A stretch of DNA of 64,000 bases, from positions 1 through 64,000 of the forward strand of contig NZ_DASVCJ010000069.1 in assembly GCF_036381655.1 (NCBI RefSeq), in the 5' to 3' direction. The position numbers were made by a program, and so were the translations under genes. The DNA is from Ferrovibrio sp036381655. Lineage in GTDB: Bacteria > Pseudomonadota > Alphaproteobacteria > Ferrovibrionales > Ferrovibrionaceae. The stretch's first letter is position 1, and the number at the start of each line of letters is the position of its first letter. Positions 53,446-62,247 of this stretch are shown one piece after another. The notes beneath the pieces were generated by a model. It was not told where the DNA came from. It ran no database searches and saw nothing but the letters and a program-made list of their open reading frames with translations.

Positions 53446-55721
53446 GACAGCTTGAAGAAGCCGATCGAGGCCGCAAGCTCGCGGGCCTGGTCGGCCAAGG
53501 CCTGCGCCGAGGCCGTTGTCTCCTCCACCAGCGCGCCATTGCGCTGCGTCATCTGATCCATCTGCACCACGGCATCATTGATCTCATCCAGTCCGCCGGC
53601 CTGCTGCTGGCTGCCGATCGATATCTCCTCAATGATGCTGGCGACGCGTTTGACCGCCTCAACAATCTCGTTGAAGCTTTCCCCGGTTTGGTTCACCAGC
53701 TTGGCGCCATCGCGCACCTGGGTATTCGAGGTCTGGATCAAGGCCTTGATGTCGCGTGAAGCTTCCGCCGAGCGCTGGGCGAGCGCCCTCACCTCCTGGG
53801 CCACGACGGCAAAACCCTTGCCCGCCTCGCCCGCACGGGCCGCCTCGACGCTGGCATTCAGCGCCAGCAGATTGGTCTGGAACGCAATCTCGTCGATCAG
53901 CGATACGATATCGACGATCTTGCGCGCGCCTTCTTCGATCTGCGCCATCGCCTGCATCGTGTTGCCGACGACCGTGCTGCCGCGCGTTGCGGCATCGCTT
54001 GCGGCCTCGGCCAGCTTGCTGGCCTGGCGGGCGGCATCGGCGGTGTGCCGCACGGTTGCCGTGATTTCTTCCATCGAGGCCGCCGTCCGCTGCAGGCTGG
54101 CAGTCTGATCCTCGGTGCGCTGGGCCAGATCGTGGCTGCCGCCGGATATCTCCGCCGAAGCGTCGCGCACCGTGGCCGCAGCAGTACTCAGCCGGCCGAC
54201 AATGTCGGCAAGCTGTTCGGCCAGGCTGTTGGCATTGCTTGCCAGGTCCTCGAAAAGCCCGCGATAGCCGCCATCGATGCGATGCGTCAGATCGCCGCTT
54301 GCCAGCGCCTTCAGCATGGCTCCGAGATCGCCAAGCGCCTTCTCGACGGTGGCCAGCAGTTCGTTGACCCCGATGCCAAGCGCATGCATAACGCCCTGCA
54401 GCTTGTCGGCTTCGATCCGGCGGGACAGATCTCCGGCGATCGCCGCACTGACGATCTGGCCGATTGCCTCTTCCAGGAGCTGCTCCTGCGCCTTGCGCTC
54501 GCGTTCGAAGGTCTCACGGCTTTGCTCGACCACCTTCTGCAGGCGTTCGTTCTCCTGGCCGCTGGTCTTGAAAACCTCGATCGCCTTCGCCATGGCACCG
54601 ATTTCGTCGTTGCGGGAGGCTTCGGTCAATTCCACCGACCAGTCGCGGTCCGCCAATCGCCGCGTTGCCGCCGTCAGGCGAAGGATCGGAGCGGTGATCT
54701 GGGGACCGACGAACCAGATGGCGATCACCGCCGCGATGCCGAGGCAAAGGACGGTAATGCCGATCATCGCAAGCTGTGCCGTCGTGGCCTGGCCGGCCGC
54801 CGTATTGGCTGCATGATCCGCCGCCGAGCGGGCGCTGCCGACCAGAGCATCGACCTTACCCGAGAGCTCCGCGGCGGCGGCACGGGTCTGATCCAGCGCC
54901 ATCGTTGCCGTCCCCATCACCCGCAATTCACTGCGGCGCACGGCAAAAAGGCTTTCCGGACCGACACCACGGCCAAGCAGCGTTTTCGTCGCCGCATTCA
55001 GTTCGTCGATCTTGAACTGCTTGCTGGCGGTGTCGAGCGCTTCGATCGTGGCGCTGTTCAGCTTGGCGAACTGCTCGACCAGCTTGTCGAGCGCCGGATA
55101 ATTGGCGGCCTGGGCGGCCACGGACATAACGCCAACCGCCTGGTTCACAGCGTTGTTCGCCGCGATCAGGGCATTGGCGGCCTCGGAAACCTCCTCCTTG
55201 GCATCGGGCCGGCGCAGCTCGGTGACGGCCCGGTCGAGCGCCGGCTGCATCTGCGCCTGGAAGGCCGAAAAATCGCTGCCGATCTGGTTGAGAATCTCAT
55301 TGTGCTGTTCGACATAGCCGAGCCGGGACCCGACCAGCCGATCGACCAGCTTGATGCGCGCCTCGATCAGGCTTACGGCCTTCTCGATCTCGTCGATCAG
55401 ACCAGCCTGCTCGGGATCGGCACTGGACTTGACCAATGCCAGCGTCTGGCTGAGGCGCTCCTGCTTTTTACTGAGTTCGTCGACCGCCTTCTTGCGGGTG
55501 GCCTCATCGTCGGCGGCGGCCAAAATGGGAGCCCCTGCAGTCACTTCCGCACTCAACGAGGCAAGATTGAGGGCCGACACGACGGCCGGCAGATTCGTCG
55601 TGGTGATACCCGTGTAACTGTTCTGGACTCGGGTGAAAAAGAAGCCGCCGACCAGATTTGAAACCAAGGTCAGTGCGGCCAAGGCGCCAATCGCCAGGTA
55701 CAGTTTCTGCCGGATACCCAT
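53415..55721 (-). CDS. Methyl-accepting chemotaxis protein
   Basis: 768-residue membrane chemoreceptor. TM1 at residues ~8-30, a ~300-residue periplasmic helical sensor region, TM2 around 315-338 (MIGITVLCLGIAAVIAIWFV), HAMP with further HAMP-like segments, then the cytoplasmic signalling coiled coil with the conserved tip IDEIAFQTNLLALNASVEAA and KGFAVVAQEVRALAQRS. The C-terminal end has no CheR-binding pentapeptide. ATG 55721 is preceded by a strong GGGAGG. The ligand is unknown, and no che genes are nearby. Confidence 0.94.
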   Translation of the reverse strand: MGIRQKLYLAIGALAALTLVSNLVGGFFFTRVQNSYTGITTTNLPAVVSALNLASLSAEVTAGAPILAAADDEATRKKAVDELSKKQERLSQTLALVKSSADPEQAGLIDEIEKAVSLIEARIKLVDRLVGSRLGYVEQHNEILNQIGSDFSAFQAQMQPALDRAVTELRRPDAKEEVSEAANALIAANNAVNQAVGVMSVAAQAANYPALDKLVEQFAKLNSATIEALDTASKQFKIDELNAATKTLLGRGVGPESLFAVRRSELRVMGTATMALDQTRAAAAELSGKVDALVGSARSAADHAANTAAGQATTAQLAMIGITVLCLGIAAVIAIWFVGPQITAPILRLTAATRRLADRDWSVELTEASRNDEIGAMAKAIEVFKTSGQENERLQKVVEQSRETFERERKAQEQLLEEAIGQIVSAAIAGDLSRRIEADKLQGVMHALGIGVNELLATVEKALGDLGAMLKALASGDLTHRIDGGYRGLFEDLASNANSLAEQLADIVGRLSTAAATVRDASAEISGGSHDLAQRTEDQTASLQRTAASMEEITATVRHTADAARQASKLAEAASDAATRGSTVVGNTMQAMAQIEEGARKIVDIVSLIDEIAFQTNLLALNASVEAARAGEAGKGFAVVAQEVRALAQRSAEASRDIKALIQTSNTQVRDGAKLVNQTGESFNEIVEAVKRVASIIEEISIGSQQQAGGLDEINDAVVQMDQMTQRNGALVEETTASAQALADQARELAASIGFFKLSQEQDLSAAA

Positions 55722-56073
55722 TCTTTCCTCCCACCCAGGCCTTTTTGGCCAATTACAACCCGGTTCTGGACCGTGAAATTCATATTTCACTTGTCAGGGA
55801 GGTTTCGTAAAGCCTCCGGCCGGGGGGATTGCTGTCCCCCTAAAAGGCCATTCTGGGGACCCGTTCCCCAAGAATTAGTAGGTCCCTTTCGTTCCGCGCC
55901 ACGACATATTCACCCTCCCTGTGGAAAAAAGACTTGACCCGAATGCAGAACCTCACTAGAACATCCAGCGGGTTTCGTGTTCGTTCCGATACTGCTGGCA
56001 GGTGTCCAGCCCGCCCGTAAGCCCGGCGCGGCAGTCCAATGCAGCCATCGGCCCTGATCGAGGAGGTCAACCC
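55722..56073. other. Intergenic region between chemoreceptor and lexA
   Basis: Besides the lexA promoter and SOS box this 352-bp stretch has two hairpins: GGGGGA (55823-55828) with TCCCCC (55835-55840), and TGGGGA (55854-55859) with TCCCCA (55865-55870). They lie between the two divergent starts and may be part of the chemoreceptor leader. No gene seen; the antisense frame across lexA is a shadow. Confidence 0.5.
55934..55962 (+). promoter_or_regulatory. lexA promoter with overlapping SOS box
   Basis: GAAC-N7-GAAC at 55948-55962 is the reverse-oriented form of the alphaproteobacterial LexA operator GTTC-N7-GTTC. It overlaps a promoter with TTGACC (55934-55939), a 17-nt spacer and TAGAAC (55957-55962), so bound LexA would cover the -10 element. 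lexA starts 112 nt further right. This predicts classic autoregulation. Confidence 0.8.
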
Positions 56074-56814
56074 ATGCTGACACGCAAGCAGCACGATCTG
56101 CTGATGTTTATTCACGAGAAGCTGGAAACGTCCGGCGTCTCGCCCTCCTTCGAGGAGATGAAGGAGGCCATGAAACTGAAATCGAAGTCCGGCATCCATC
56201 GCCTGGTTACCGGGCTGGAGGAACGAGGCTTCATCCGTCGCCTGCCCCATCGGGCACGCGCCCTGGAAGTGCTGCGCCTGCCGGATTCGGCCGTGCCGAT
56301 CCGTGGCGGCGCCGGCGCGAGCGGCAATGTGCGGCCGGCTACGCCGCGCAACCGGCTGATGCCGCGCGTCGCGGAAGGCGATCATCCGATGCAGGGTACG
56401 CCGGTAACGGTCAGCCCTTATAACGCCCGCGATATCGTCACCCTGCCGCTTTATGGCCGCATCGCCGCCGGCACGCCGATCGAAGCGTTGCGCGACATGA
56501 GCACGCAGATCGATGTTCCCATCGGGCTGCTCGGCAATGGCGAGCATTACGCCCTGGAAGTCGCCGGCGATTCGATGGTTGATGCGGGCATCATGGATGG
56601 CGATACGGTGATCATCCAGCGCAGCGAGAATGCCGAAAACGGCACCATCGTCGTCGCGCTGGTCGACGACCAGGAAGTCACACTGAAGCGGCTGCGCCGT
56701 AAAGGCAATTCGGTGGCGCTCGAAGCCGCCAATCCGGCTTATGAGACGCGCATCTTCGGCCCCGATCGGGTCAAGGTGCAAGGCCGGCTGGTCGGCCTGC
56801 TGCGCCGCTACTGA
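56074..56814 (+). CDS. lexA: SOS repressor LexA
   Basis: 246 residues. N-terminal winged HTH (KQHDLLMFIHEKLETSGVSP, KSKSGIHRLVTGLEERGFIR), a longer linker than in E. coli, and a C-terminal S24 self-cleavage domain with cleavage site Ala132-Gly133 (RIAAGTPIEA), catalytic Ser167 (AGDSMVDAG) and Lys205 (EVTLKRL). RecA filaments trigger its autocleavage. ATG 56074 has GAGGAGG upstream; the longer open frame from 56002 is not used. An SOS box lies in its promoter. Confidence 0.97.
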   Translation: MLTRKQHDLLMFIHEKLETSGVSPSFEEMKEAMKLKSKSGIHRLVTGLEERGFIRRLPHRARALEVLRLPDSAVPIRGGAGASGNVRPATPRNRLMPRVAEGDHPMQGTPVTVSPYNARDIVTLPLYGRIAAGTPIEALRDMSTQIDVPIGLLGNGEHYALEVAGDSMVDAGIMDGDTVIIQRSENAENGTIVVALVDDQEVTLKRLRRKGNSVALEAANPAYETRIFGPDRVKVQGRLVGLLRRY

Positions 56815-56838
56815 GCGCGTCGGCTTTAGAATACAAGC

Positions 56839-57369
56839 TCAAGGATCCGAGGCGGGGCGTGGCGACGCGCCCTGCCTTTCTTTTTCCCGTCCCTGCGGTC
56901 CGGCAGACCGATGCTCCTGCACGCCGTGACCGCGCGGCAGCACCCAGGGCCGATGTCCGCGGGTTTCCGCGACCGTCAAAACACGGATTCCTTTCTCGCG
57001 GTCCAGCCATAATGCGCGCGCCCCGCTCCGCCACAAATCGAAGCGGTCGATCACCACATCGGCCACATGACAATCCTCGGTGATGGCATGCGGCTGCTGT
57101 GGCATGGCAACCAGAAAACCGTCATGACGCCAGGCGCAACCGGCCGGATCGCAGCGCAGGCTGCCATCGGCGCCGGTGCGTCCTTCCGTGTCGTTGCGGC
57201 GCAGCTTCGGCCAAGGATAAAGCGGCGGCGCACCCAGCCGCTCCCACCAGCTTTTCCCAACGAAGCTGCGCGGCGGCACCGAACCGCTCTGGTAATAGTA
57301 TCGCCCGTCAGCGGCCCGCGCCGCGCTTACCTTGCCGTCGCCGCTGAGCAGCAGATCGGGCCGGGCCAC
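56839..57369 (-). pseudogene. comEC: Truncated 3' remnant of comEC (DNA-uptake channel gene)
   Basis: About 176 codons resemble only the C-terminal tail of alphaproteobacterial ComEC: RPDLLLSGDGKVSAARAADG, LRCDPAGCAWRHDG, AITEDCHVADVV, IDRFDLWRSGARALWL and GHRPWVLPR. The Competence membrane domain and most of the metallo-beta-lactamase domain (roughly 500 residues) are missing, as gltX begins only 125 bp away. Between EDCHVADVV and IDRFDLW a short stretch usually present also seems lost. lexA-comEC-gltX is a known gene order in relatives, so this appears to be a decayed resident gene. The visible GTG start is not a true start. Confidence 0.7.
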
Positions 57370-57494
57370 CGGGCCGTCAACAACGGGTACAAATCGGGAA
57401 GTCGGCTTGCCCTCAGGCCTGTCTATGCTACAAACGCCGCTCCGCTCCGGCGTGGATTTTGCTGCCGGAGGGCTTTGCCGTTTTGGATCGTGCC

Positions 57495-58898
57495 ATGAAA
57501 AACGTCGTCACCCGTTTTGCTCCCTCCCCGACCGGGTATCTGCACATCGGCGGTGCCCGCACCGCCCTGTTCAACTGGCTGTTCGCCCGCCATCACGGCG
57601 GCAAATTCCTGCTGCGCATCGAGGATACCGACCGGGAGCGCTCGACCGAGGATGCGGTCGCGAAGATATTCCAGGGTCTGCAATGGCTGGGATTGGACTG
57701 GGACGCCGAGCCGGTTTTCCAGTTTGCCCGCATGAAGCGGCATGCCGAAGTGGCCGAGAAGCTGCTGGCCGAGGGCAAGGCCTATCGCTGCTACTGCACG
57801 CCGGAAGAGCTGGAGGAGATGCGCGCCAGGGCGAAGGCCGAAGGCAGACCGATGCGTTATGACGGTCGCTGGCGCGACCGCGATCCGAAAGAAGCCCCGG
57901 TCGGCGTGAAGCCGGTCATTCGCTTCAAGGCACCGCGCGAAGGTGTCACCGTGATCAGGGATCATGTCCAGGGCGAGGTGACTTTCCAGAACGAACAGCT
58001 CGACGATCTGATCATTCTGCGCTCCGACGGCACGCCGACCTATAATCTCTCGGTCGTGGTCGATGATCATGATATGGGAATCACCCATGTGATCCGCGGC
58101 GACGATCATCTCACCAATGCGGCGCGCCAGACGCAGCTTTATCTCGCAGCCGGCTTTCCGGTGCCTGAATTCGCCCATATCCCGCTGATTCACGGCCCCG
58201 ACGGCGCCAAGCTGTCCAAGCGTCACGGCGCCCTGGGCACCGAGGCCTATGCGGATATGGGCTATCTGCCGGCAGCGATGCGCAACTACCTGCTTCGGCT
58301 GGGCTGGAGCCACGGCGACGACGAGATCATCTCGACCGAGCAAGCGATCGAATGGTTCGACCTGGATCATGTCGGCCGTTCGCCGGCTCGCTTCGATTTC
58401 GCCAAGCTGAACAACCTGAATGGCCACTATATCCGCAACACCGCGGATGACGAATTGCTGCAGGCAGCGCTGCCCTTCATCACCAAGCATGCCGGCCGCG
58501 CCCCCGGCGAGGCGGAGCTGGGCAAACTGAAGGCCATCCTGCCATCGGTGAAGGAGCGCGCGAAGGATCTCAACGAGCTGGCCGAGGCGGTGCTGTTCCT
58601 GTTCGCGGCGCGACCGATCCAGCCCGATGCCGCGGCACAGAAGCATCTCGATCAGGCCGCGAAAGAGCGGCTGAAGAAGCTCGTCGACGCGCTACGGCCG
58701 GTCAACGATTGGAATGCCGCCGGCACCGAGGCCGTGGTGCGCAAGCTGGCCGAAACAGAGCAGGTCAAGCTGGGGCAACTGGCCCAGCCCCTGCGCGCCG
58801 CGCTGACGGGGAGGACCGTATCGCCGCCGATCTTCGATGTCCTCGCGGTGCTCGGGCGCGACGAAACCCTGGCGCGCATCCAGGACGCCACGCGCTGA
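57495..58898 (+). CDS. gltX: Glutamyl-tRNA synthetase
   Basis: Charges tRNA-Glu (and possibly tRNA-Gln in bacteria using the transamidation route). The 467-residue class I enzyme has FAPSPTGYLHIGGARTALFN (HIGH motif), LRIEDTDRERS, the KMSKS equivalent KLSKRHG, and an all-helical anticodon-binding C-terminus. A TTG 12 codons upstream extends the frame; ATG 57495 (MKNVVTRFAPSP) is normal. Confidence 0.97.
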   Translation: MKNVVTRFAPSPTGYLHIGGARTALFNWLFARHHGGKFLLRIEDTDRERSTEDAVAKIFQGLQWLGLDWDAEPVFQFARMKRHAEVAEKLLAEGKAYRCYCTPEELEEMRARAKAEGRPMRYDGRWRDRDPKEAPVGVKPVIRFKAPREGVTVIRDHVQGEVTFQNEQLDDLIILRSDGTPTYNLSVVVDDHDMGITHVIRGDDHLTNAARQTQLYLAAGFPVPEFAHIPLIHGPDGAKLSKRHGALGTEAYADMGYLPAAMRNYLLRLGWSHGDDEIISTEQAIEWFDLDHVGRSPARFDFAKLNNLNGHYIRNTADDELLQAALPFITKHAGRAPGEAELGKLKAILPSVKERAKDLNELAEAVLFLFAARPIQPDAAAQKHLDQAAKERLKKLVDALRPVNDWNAAGTEAVVRKLAETEQVKLGQLAQPLRAALTGRTVSPPIFDVLAVLGRDETLARIQDATR

Positions 58899-58923
58899 CA
58901 GATCGGAATTAAAGCAGATTGCG

Positions 58924-59856
58924 TTAGTTGCGCAGTCGGGACAGCGACGACTGGTCCGCCATGAATTTCTGCAGCTTCTCGACGGCGGGGCGCGGGATCG
59001 GGTCCTGGCCGCTGAGCATCAAGGTGAGCGCCACCCGGCTGACCCCGATGCGAGAGGCCAACTGATCGAGCGAAATGGCGGCCGATTTGCAGGCCTGCGA
59101 TACGGCGACGATCGAGCCCTTCTCCACGTAGAAGCGGCCCCACTGCTCCTTGACGTTGACGCGCGAGGGAATGCTGGGCAGGCCTGGCGCCGAAAGCGCG
59201 CGAGGAATGGCGACGGATTCCGGCGCCTGCAGCGGCGGCAGATCGGTCGGTGTCGCCGAGAGCCGTGGTGGCGGCGGCGCCGGTTGAAACTCGTCCAGTC
59301 GCGGCGCTTTTTCGATGCTCTCCTCGAGCAGCTTGCGTACGGCCTCGACCAGTTCTTCATTCAGCGGCGTCAGATCATGCTGATCGCCGAAACGGTCGTA
59401 GTATTGCGCGATCTCGCTCAAACGATCGAGGCGCCGCATCAAGAACTCGCGGGCGCCCAGCGGCAGCCGCCGGCCGGACCGGGAGATGTTGACCAGGTAA
59501 ATCCGCGTCGTATCCAATTCCAGGATCGTGATCTTCCAGCGGATCTTGGACAGATGCTTGCGCAGCGGCTCCTGCTTCGTGTCTTCGAATTCAGGAATCC
59601 GGCCATCCACCAAGTCGACGAAGACGTAGAAATGCTCGATCTTCTCGACGAAGCGCTTGTAATCGGCAAAATTGGCGCTGAGATTCTTCTCGTTCTGACA
59701 GAATGCCAGCAGCTCCCGGCTCTGGTTTTCCACCACGCCGACAAGCTTCAACGTCTCCTGGACGACAGGTTTAAGCACCTGATTCACCGCGCCGGTTCTC
59801 CGGTTTGGATGCGGCCCCTGGATCGATTCTCTCGCCGCGCTGCCTACCAGTGACAT
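58924..59856 (-). CDS. Uncharacterised protein with C-terminal HTH
   Basis: 310 residues, no signal peptide or membrane span. Residues ~25-170 are a mainly helical domain with aromatic/charged blocks (YKRFVEKIEHFYVFVDLVDG, FLMRRLDRLSEIAQYYDRFG); a Pro-rich linker spans ~190-235; the last ~70 residues contain a Cro/XRE-like HTH (SLDQLASRIGVSRVALTLML). The architecture suggests an intracellular regulator or adaptor. Convergent with gltX (26 nt). I do not recognise a named family; an alternative start may lie at residue ~25. Confidence 0.65.
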   Translation of the reverse strand: MSLVGSAARESIQGPHPNRRTGAVNQVLKPVVQETLKLVGVVENQSRELLAFCQNEKNLSANFADYKRFVEKIEHFYVFVDLVDGRIPEFEDTKQEPLRKHLSKIRWKITILELDTTRIYLVNISRSGRRLPLGAREFLMRRLDRLSEIAQYYDRFGDQHDLTPLNEELVEAVRKLLEESIEKAPRLDEFQPAPPPPRLSATPTDLPPLQAPESVAIPRALSAPGLPSIPSRVNVKEQWGRFYVEKGSIVAVSQACKSAAISLDQLASRIGVSRVALTLMLSGQDPIPRPAVEKLQKFMADQSSLSRLRN

Positions 59857-59934
59857 TTTTGCCAGAAAAGATGGCGTTCGGCAACATCACAATCCGTGCG
59901 TCTACTTACGAATTTTTTGCGGATGCTAGTGCCT

Positions 59935-59955
59935 AAAAAACGAGCTAAAGGCCCG
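59935..59955 (-). terminator. Rho-independent terminator at the end of the SPOR lipoprotein gene
   Basis: On the minus strand CGGGC pairs with GCTCG (one G-U) around a CTTTA loop, followed directly by six T residues. The stem includes the stop codon of the SPOR gene. It would end the small operon 60666-59945. Confidence 0.6.
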
Positions 59956-60457
59956 TTTTGGCGACAAGAGAGGGCGGCAGATCGTGCGGCGCACAATACA
60001 GGCCGGCCGCGCGCAGTCTGTGACAATATTCAGTCGCTTCCGCAGAGGCGGCAAACTCGCCAAGCAGTAGACGGACGACCTTCCCGCGCTGGCCGCCGAG
60101 GTCGATTTCGGCATAGTGCCGGGGCTGGTCCTTCAGGGCCGGGAATTGCTGCACAAGGCGCGGCCAGGCTGCCTGGGCATCCGCCAGCGTCTTGTAGCTC
60201 GCCACATGGGCCGAGAATTCCGGTTTGGGCTTGACGGGCTTGGGCGGCGGCGGCGGTTTGGGCTCGGCCGGCTGCGGCGGCGCGGCGACCATCGGCATCA
60301 ATGGCGGTAGGTCCGCCTGCTGTTGCGGCGCCGAGCAGCCAACCAGCGGCTGAATGGCGATTATGGCTGCAGCAAGAAATACGCGGGGGATGACAGAAGC
60401 AAAGGAGGTGGCAGGCGCAGCCGGGCCATCCAACTGGCTGCGTCGCGCCCGCCGCAT
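59945..60457 (-). CDS. SPOR-domain lipoprotein
   Basis: About 170 residues. An N-terminal signal with basic start and hydrophobic core ends in a lipobox-like LVGC (near residue 41), followed by a Pro/Lys-rich spacer (PAEPKPPPPPKPVKPKPE) and a C-terminal SPOR domain (FSAHVASYKTLADAQAAWPR ... VVRLLLGEFAASAEATEYCH in parts). SPOR domains bind denuded septal peptidoglycan, so a division-site outer-membrane lipoprotein is likely. ATG shares a base with the upstream stop (TGATG). Confidence 0.8.
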   Translation of the reverse strand: MRRARRSQLDGPAAPATSFASVIPRVFLAAAIIAIQPLVGCSAPQQQADLPPLMPMVAAPPQPAEPKPPPPPKPVKPKPEFSAHVASYKTLADAQAAWPRLVQQFPALKDQPRHYAEIDLGGQRGKVVRLLLGEFAASAEATEYCHRLRAAGLYCAPHDLPPSLVAKTGL

Positions 60458-60666
60458 CACTTCTCCATCAAACGGAAAAGATTGCGATCCAGGAGTGCAT
60501 TGACCGAGACGGTCTTCGTCGTGCTGTGGTCGCGGTCATTGACCAACTGGACATGCATCATGTCCTCGCCGGGAAATGAAATCAGCCGGATGACACGCCA
60601 GACAAAGCCCTGGCGCTGCTCGAAGCGCTGGCCTGGAACGATATCGTCGACGGTGAACTTCGCCAT
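60457..60666 (-). CDS. Small conserved-looking protein, function unknown
   Basis: 69 residues: MAKFTVDDIVPGQRFEQRQG, then FVWRVIRLISFPGEDMMHVQ and a charged end. No signal or span; predicted small beta-barrel-like fold from alternating hydrophobics, with SH3-like feel (PGQRF...WRVI). Translationally coupled to the SPOR lipoprotein gene by TGATG. No family recognised. Confidence 0.65.
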   Translation of the reverse strand: MAKFTVDDIVPGQRFEQRQGFVWRVIRLISFPGEDMMHVQLVNDRDHSTTKTVSVNALLDRNLFRLMEK

Positions 60667-60751
60667 CGGAAAACACCTTGAATCACTACGGATTCACCGT
60701 AGCGCATTCACCGTCCCGCGCCAACCTTTGGCGCTTGGATGCCCAGTAATG

Positions 60752-60976
60752 TCACGCCGTCTGCTGAATGCGAAAAACGAAGACGCCGCCCTGCTCTTCC
60801 GACGACAGCAAAGCAAAGCCGGAGGCCTCGCACAGGGCCGCGATATCGCGCAGCGTGTTGGGATCGGTCGCCTCGACCGTCAGGACCTCGCCCTTCGGGA
60901 CCGCCTTCATCGCCTTCTTGGTGCGCAGCACCGGCAGCGGACAATTGAGCCCCTTCACATCGAGCAACTGAGCCAT
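60752..60976 (-). CDS. tusA: TusA/SirA-family sulfur carrier protein
   Basis: 74 residues with the defining motif DVKGLNCPLPVLRTKKAM (CPxP; the Cys carries the persulfide) and the family C-terminus. TusA proteins relay sulfur for tRNA thiolation or sulfur metabolism. It is divergent from a YedE/YeeE-type transporter across a 117-bp A/T-rich gap; in the thiosulfate system TsuAB a TusA-like protein (TsuB/YeeD) works with such a transporter, so a sulfur-uptake role is likely. Confidence 0.9.
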   Translation of the reverse strand: MAQLLDVKGLNCPLPVLRTKKAMKAVPKGEVLTVEATDPNTLRDIAALCEASGFALLSSEEQGGVFVFRIQQTA

Positions 60977-61002
60977 GTTACAACCTACGCTATTTCACAA
61001 AT

Positions 61003-61052
61003 TTATAGGTTATTAAATATAATACTTCACTTAATCGATGTAAATCCTATAA
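61003..61052. promoter_or_regulatory. A/T-rich divergent promoter with 7-bp inverted repeat (tusA / yedE)
   Basis: TTATAGG (61003-61009) and CCTATAA (61046-61052) are perfect reverse complements 36 bp apart, bracketing a very A/T-rich core (GTTATTAAATATAATAC). The whole gap between the divergent starts at 60976 and 61094 is strikingly A/T-rich in a GC-rich genome. It likely holds both promoters and a shared operator; a sulfur-responsive ArsR-type repressor is one possibility, but none is encoded here. Confidence 0.45.
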
Positions 61053-61093
61053 TCACGCCCCGACCTCACCCAAATGTCTCGTGGAGACCGTCC

Positions 61094-62197
61094 ATGGGCG
61101 ACCTGCCCGTTCCATATCTCGTCAACGCCGCTGGCCTGCTGCTCGGCGTCATTTTCGGCGCCGCCGTACAGCGGAGCAACTTCTGCACCATGGGAGCCAT
61201 CAGCGACGTGGTTCTGATGGGCGACGCCAGCCGGCTGCGCAGCTGGGTACTCGCCATCGCGGTGGCGATGCTGGGCAGCCAGCTACTACATCTGTCCGGA
61301 TTGATCAATCTGGACACCTCCATCTATGCCACGCCCAATCTGGGCTGGCTCGGCGCCGCCCTGGGCGGGCTGCTCTTCGGCTTCGGAATGGTACTGGCGG
61401 GAGGCTGCGGCAGCCGCACGCTCGTCCGCTTCGGGGCAGGCAACCTGAAATCGCTGCTGGTGGTGCTGATGATCGGCATCGCCGGTTATGCCACCTTGCG
61501 CGGGCTGCTCGGCCCGGCGCGCCTCTGGCTGGAAAGCTGGTCGGTGGTGGACCTGAAAGGCCGCGGTCTGACCAGCCAGACGCTGCCCGAACTGCTGGGT
61601 GCCGGTCTCGGGCTGAACGCAGTGACCTTGCGCTGGATCCTGGGCCTCGCCCTGCCCGCCGCCATGCTGGTCTGGGTGTTCAAGTCGGCGCGCTTCCGCA
61701 GTCAGCCCCGGCTGGTCGGCGCCGGACTCGTCATCGGCCTCGTCATCGTCGGCGGCTGGGCGGTGACCGGCATCCTGGGCGCCGATGAATTCGACCCGAC
61801 GCCGCTGGCATCGATGACCTTCGTCGCGCCCATCGGCTATGCGCTGCAATACCTGATGACCTTCACCGGCGCCGCGCTGGATTTCGGCATCAGCACGGTG
61901 GGCGGCGTCATTCTTGGGGCCTTCCTGATGGCCAAGGCAGACCGCAGCTTCCGCATCGAGAGCTTCGCCAATGCACAGGATGTCCTGTCGCACCTGCTGG
62001 GCGGCATTCTGATGGGCGTGGGCGGCGTTACCGCGCTCGGCTGCACCATCGGCCAAGGTCTGACCGGCGTGGCCACGTTGGCTCTGGGCAGCTTTGTCGC
62101 ACTTAGCGGGATCGTGATTGGCGGTATTCTGGGTGTCCGCTATCTTGAGGAAGGCAGCCTGCCGGGCGCCATCCGCGCGATCATCGCCCGCGGGTGA
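61094..62197 (+). CDS. YeeE/YedE (TsuA-type) sulfur transporter
   Basis: 367-residue membrane protein with about nine or ten spans, built as two similar halves. Conserved cysteines sit in half-membrane loops: SNFCTMGAISD, AGGCGSRTLVRFG and ALGCTIGQGLTG, the arrangement used to pass thiosulfate in TsuA. The frame is open much further upstream, but ATG 61094 gives a normal first span. Pairs with the divergent tusA gene; substrate thiosulfate or another reduced sulfur species is inferred. Confidence 0.88.
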   Translation: MGDLPVPYLVNAAGLLLGVIFGAAVQRSNFCTMGAISDVVLMGDASRLRSWVLAIAVAMLGSQLLHLSGLINLDTSIYATPNLGWLGAALGGLLFGFGMVLAGGCGSRTLVRFGAGNLKSLLVVLMIGIAGYATLRGLLGPARLWLESWSVVDLKGRGLTSQTLPELLGAGLGLNAVTLRWILGLALPAAMLVWVFKSARFRSQPRLVGAGLVIGLVIVGGWAVTGILGADEFDPTPLASMTFVAPIGYALQYLMTFTGAALDFGISTVGGVILGAFLMAKADRSFRIESFANAQDVLSHLLGGILMGVGGVTALGCTIGQGLTGVATLALGSFVALSGIVIGGILGVRYLEEGSLPGAIRAIIARG

Positions 62198-62247
62198 AAA
62201 CCGGCCCGGCACAGGATCAGCCCGAAGCTGGGAGCATTCGTCAGATC

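Noticed and set aside
54045..55661. 538-codon + strand frame over the chemoreceptor gene
   Set aside because: Antisense shadow of a clear methyl-accepting chemotaxis protein.
55840..56781. 313-codon minus-strand frame over lexA
   Set aside because: Antisense shadow that would also cover the lexA promoter.
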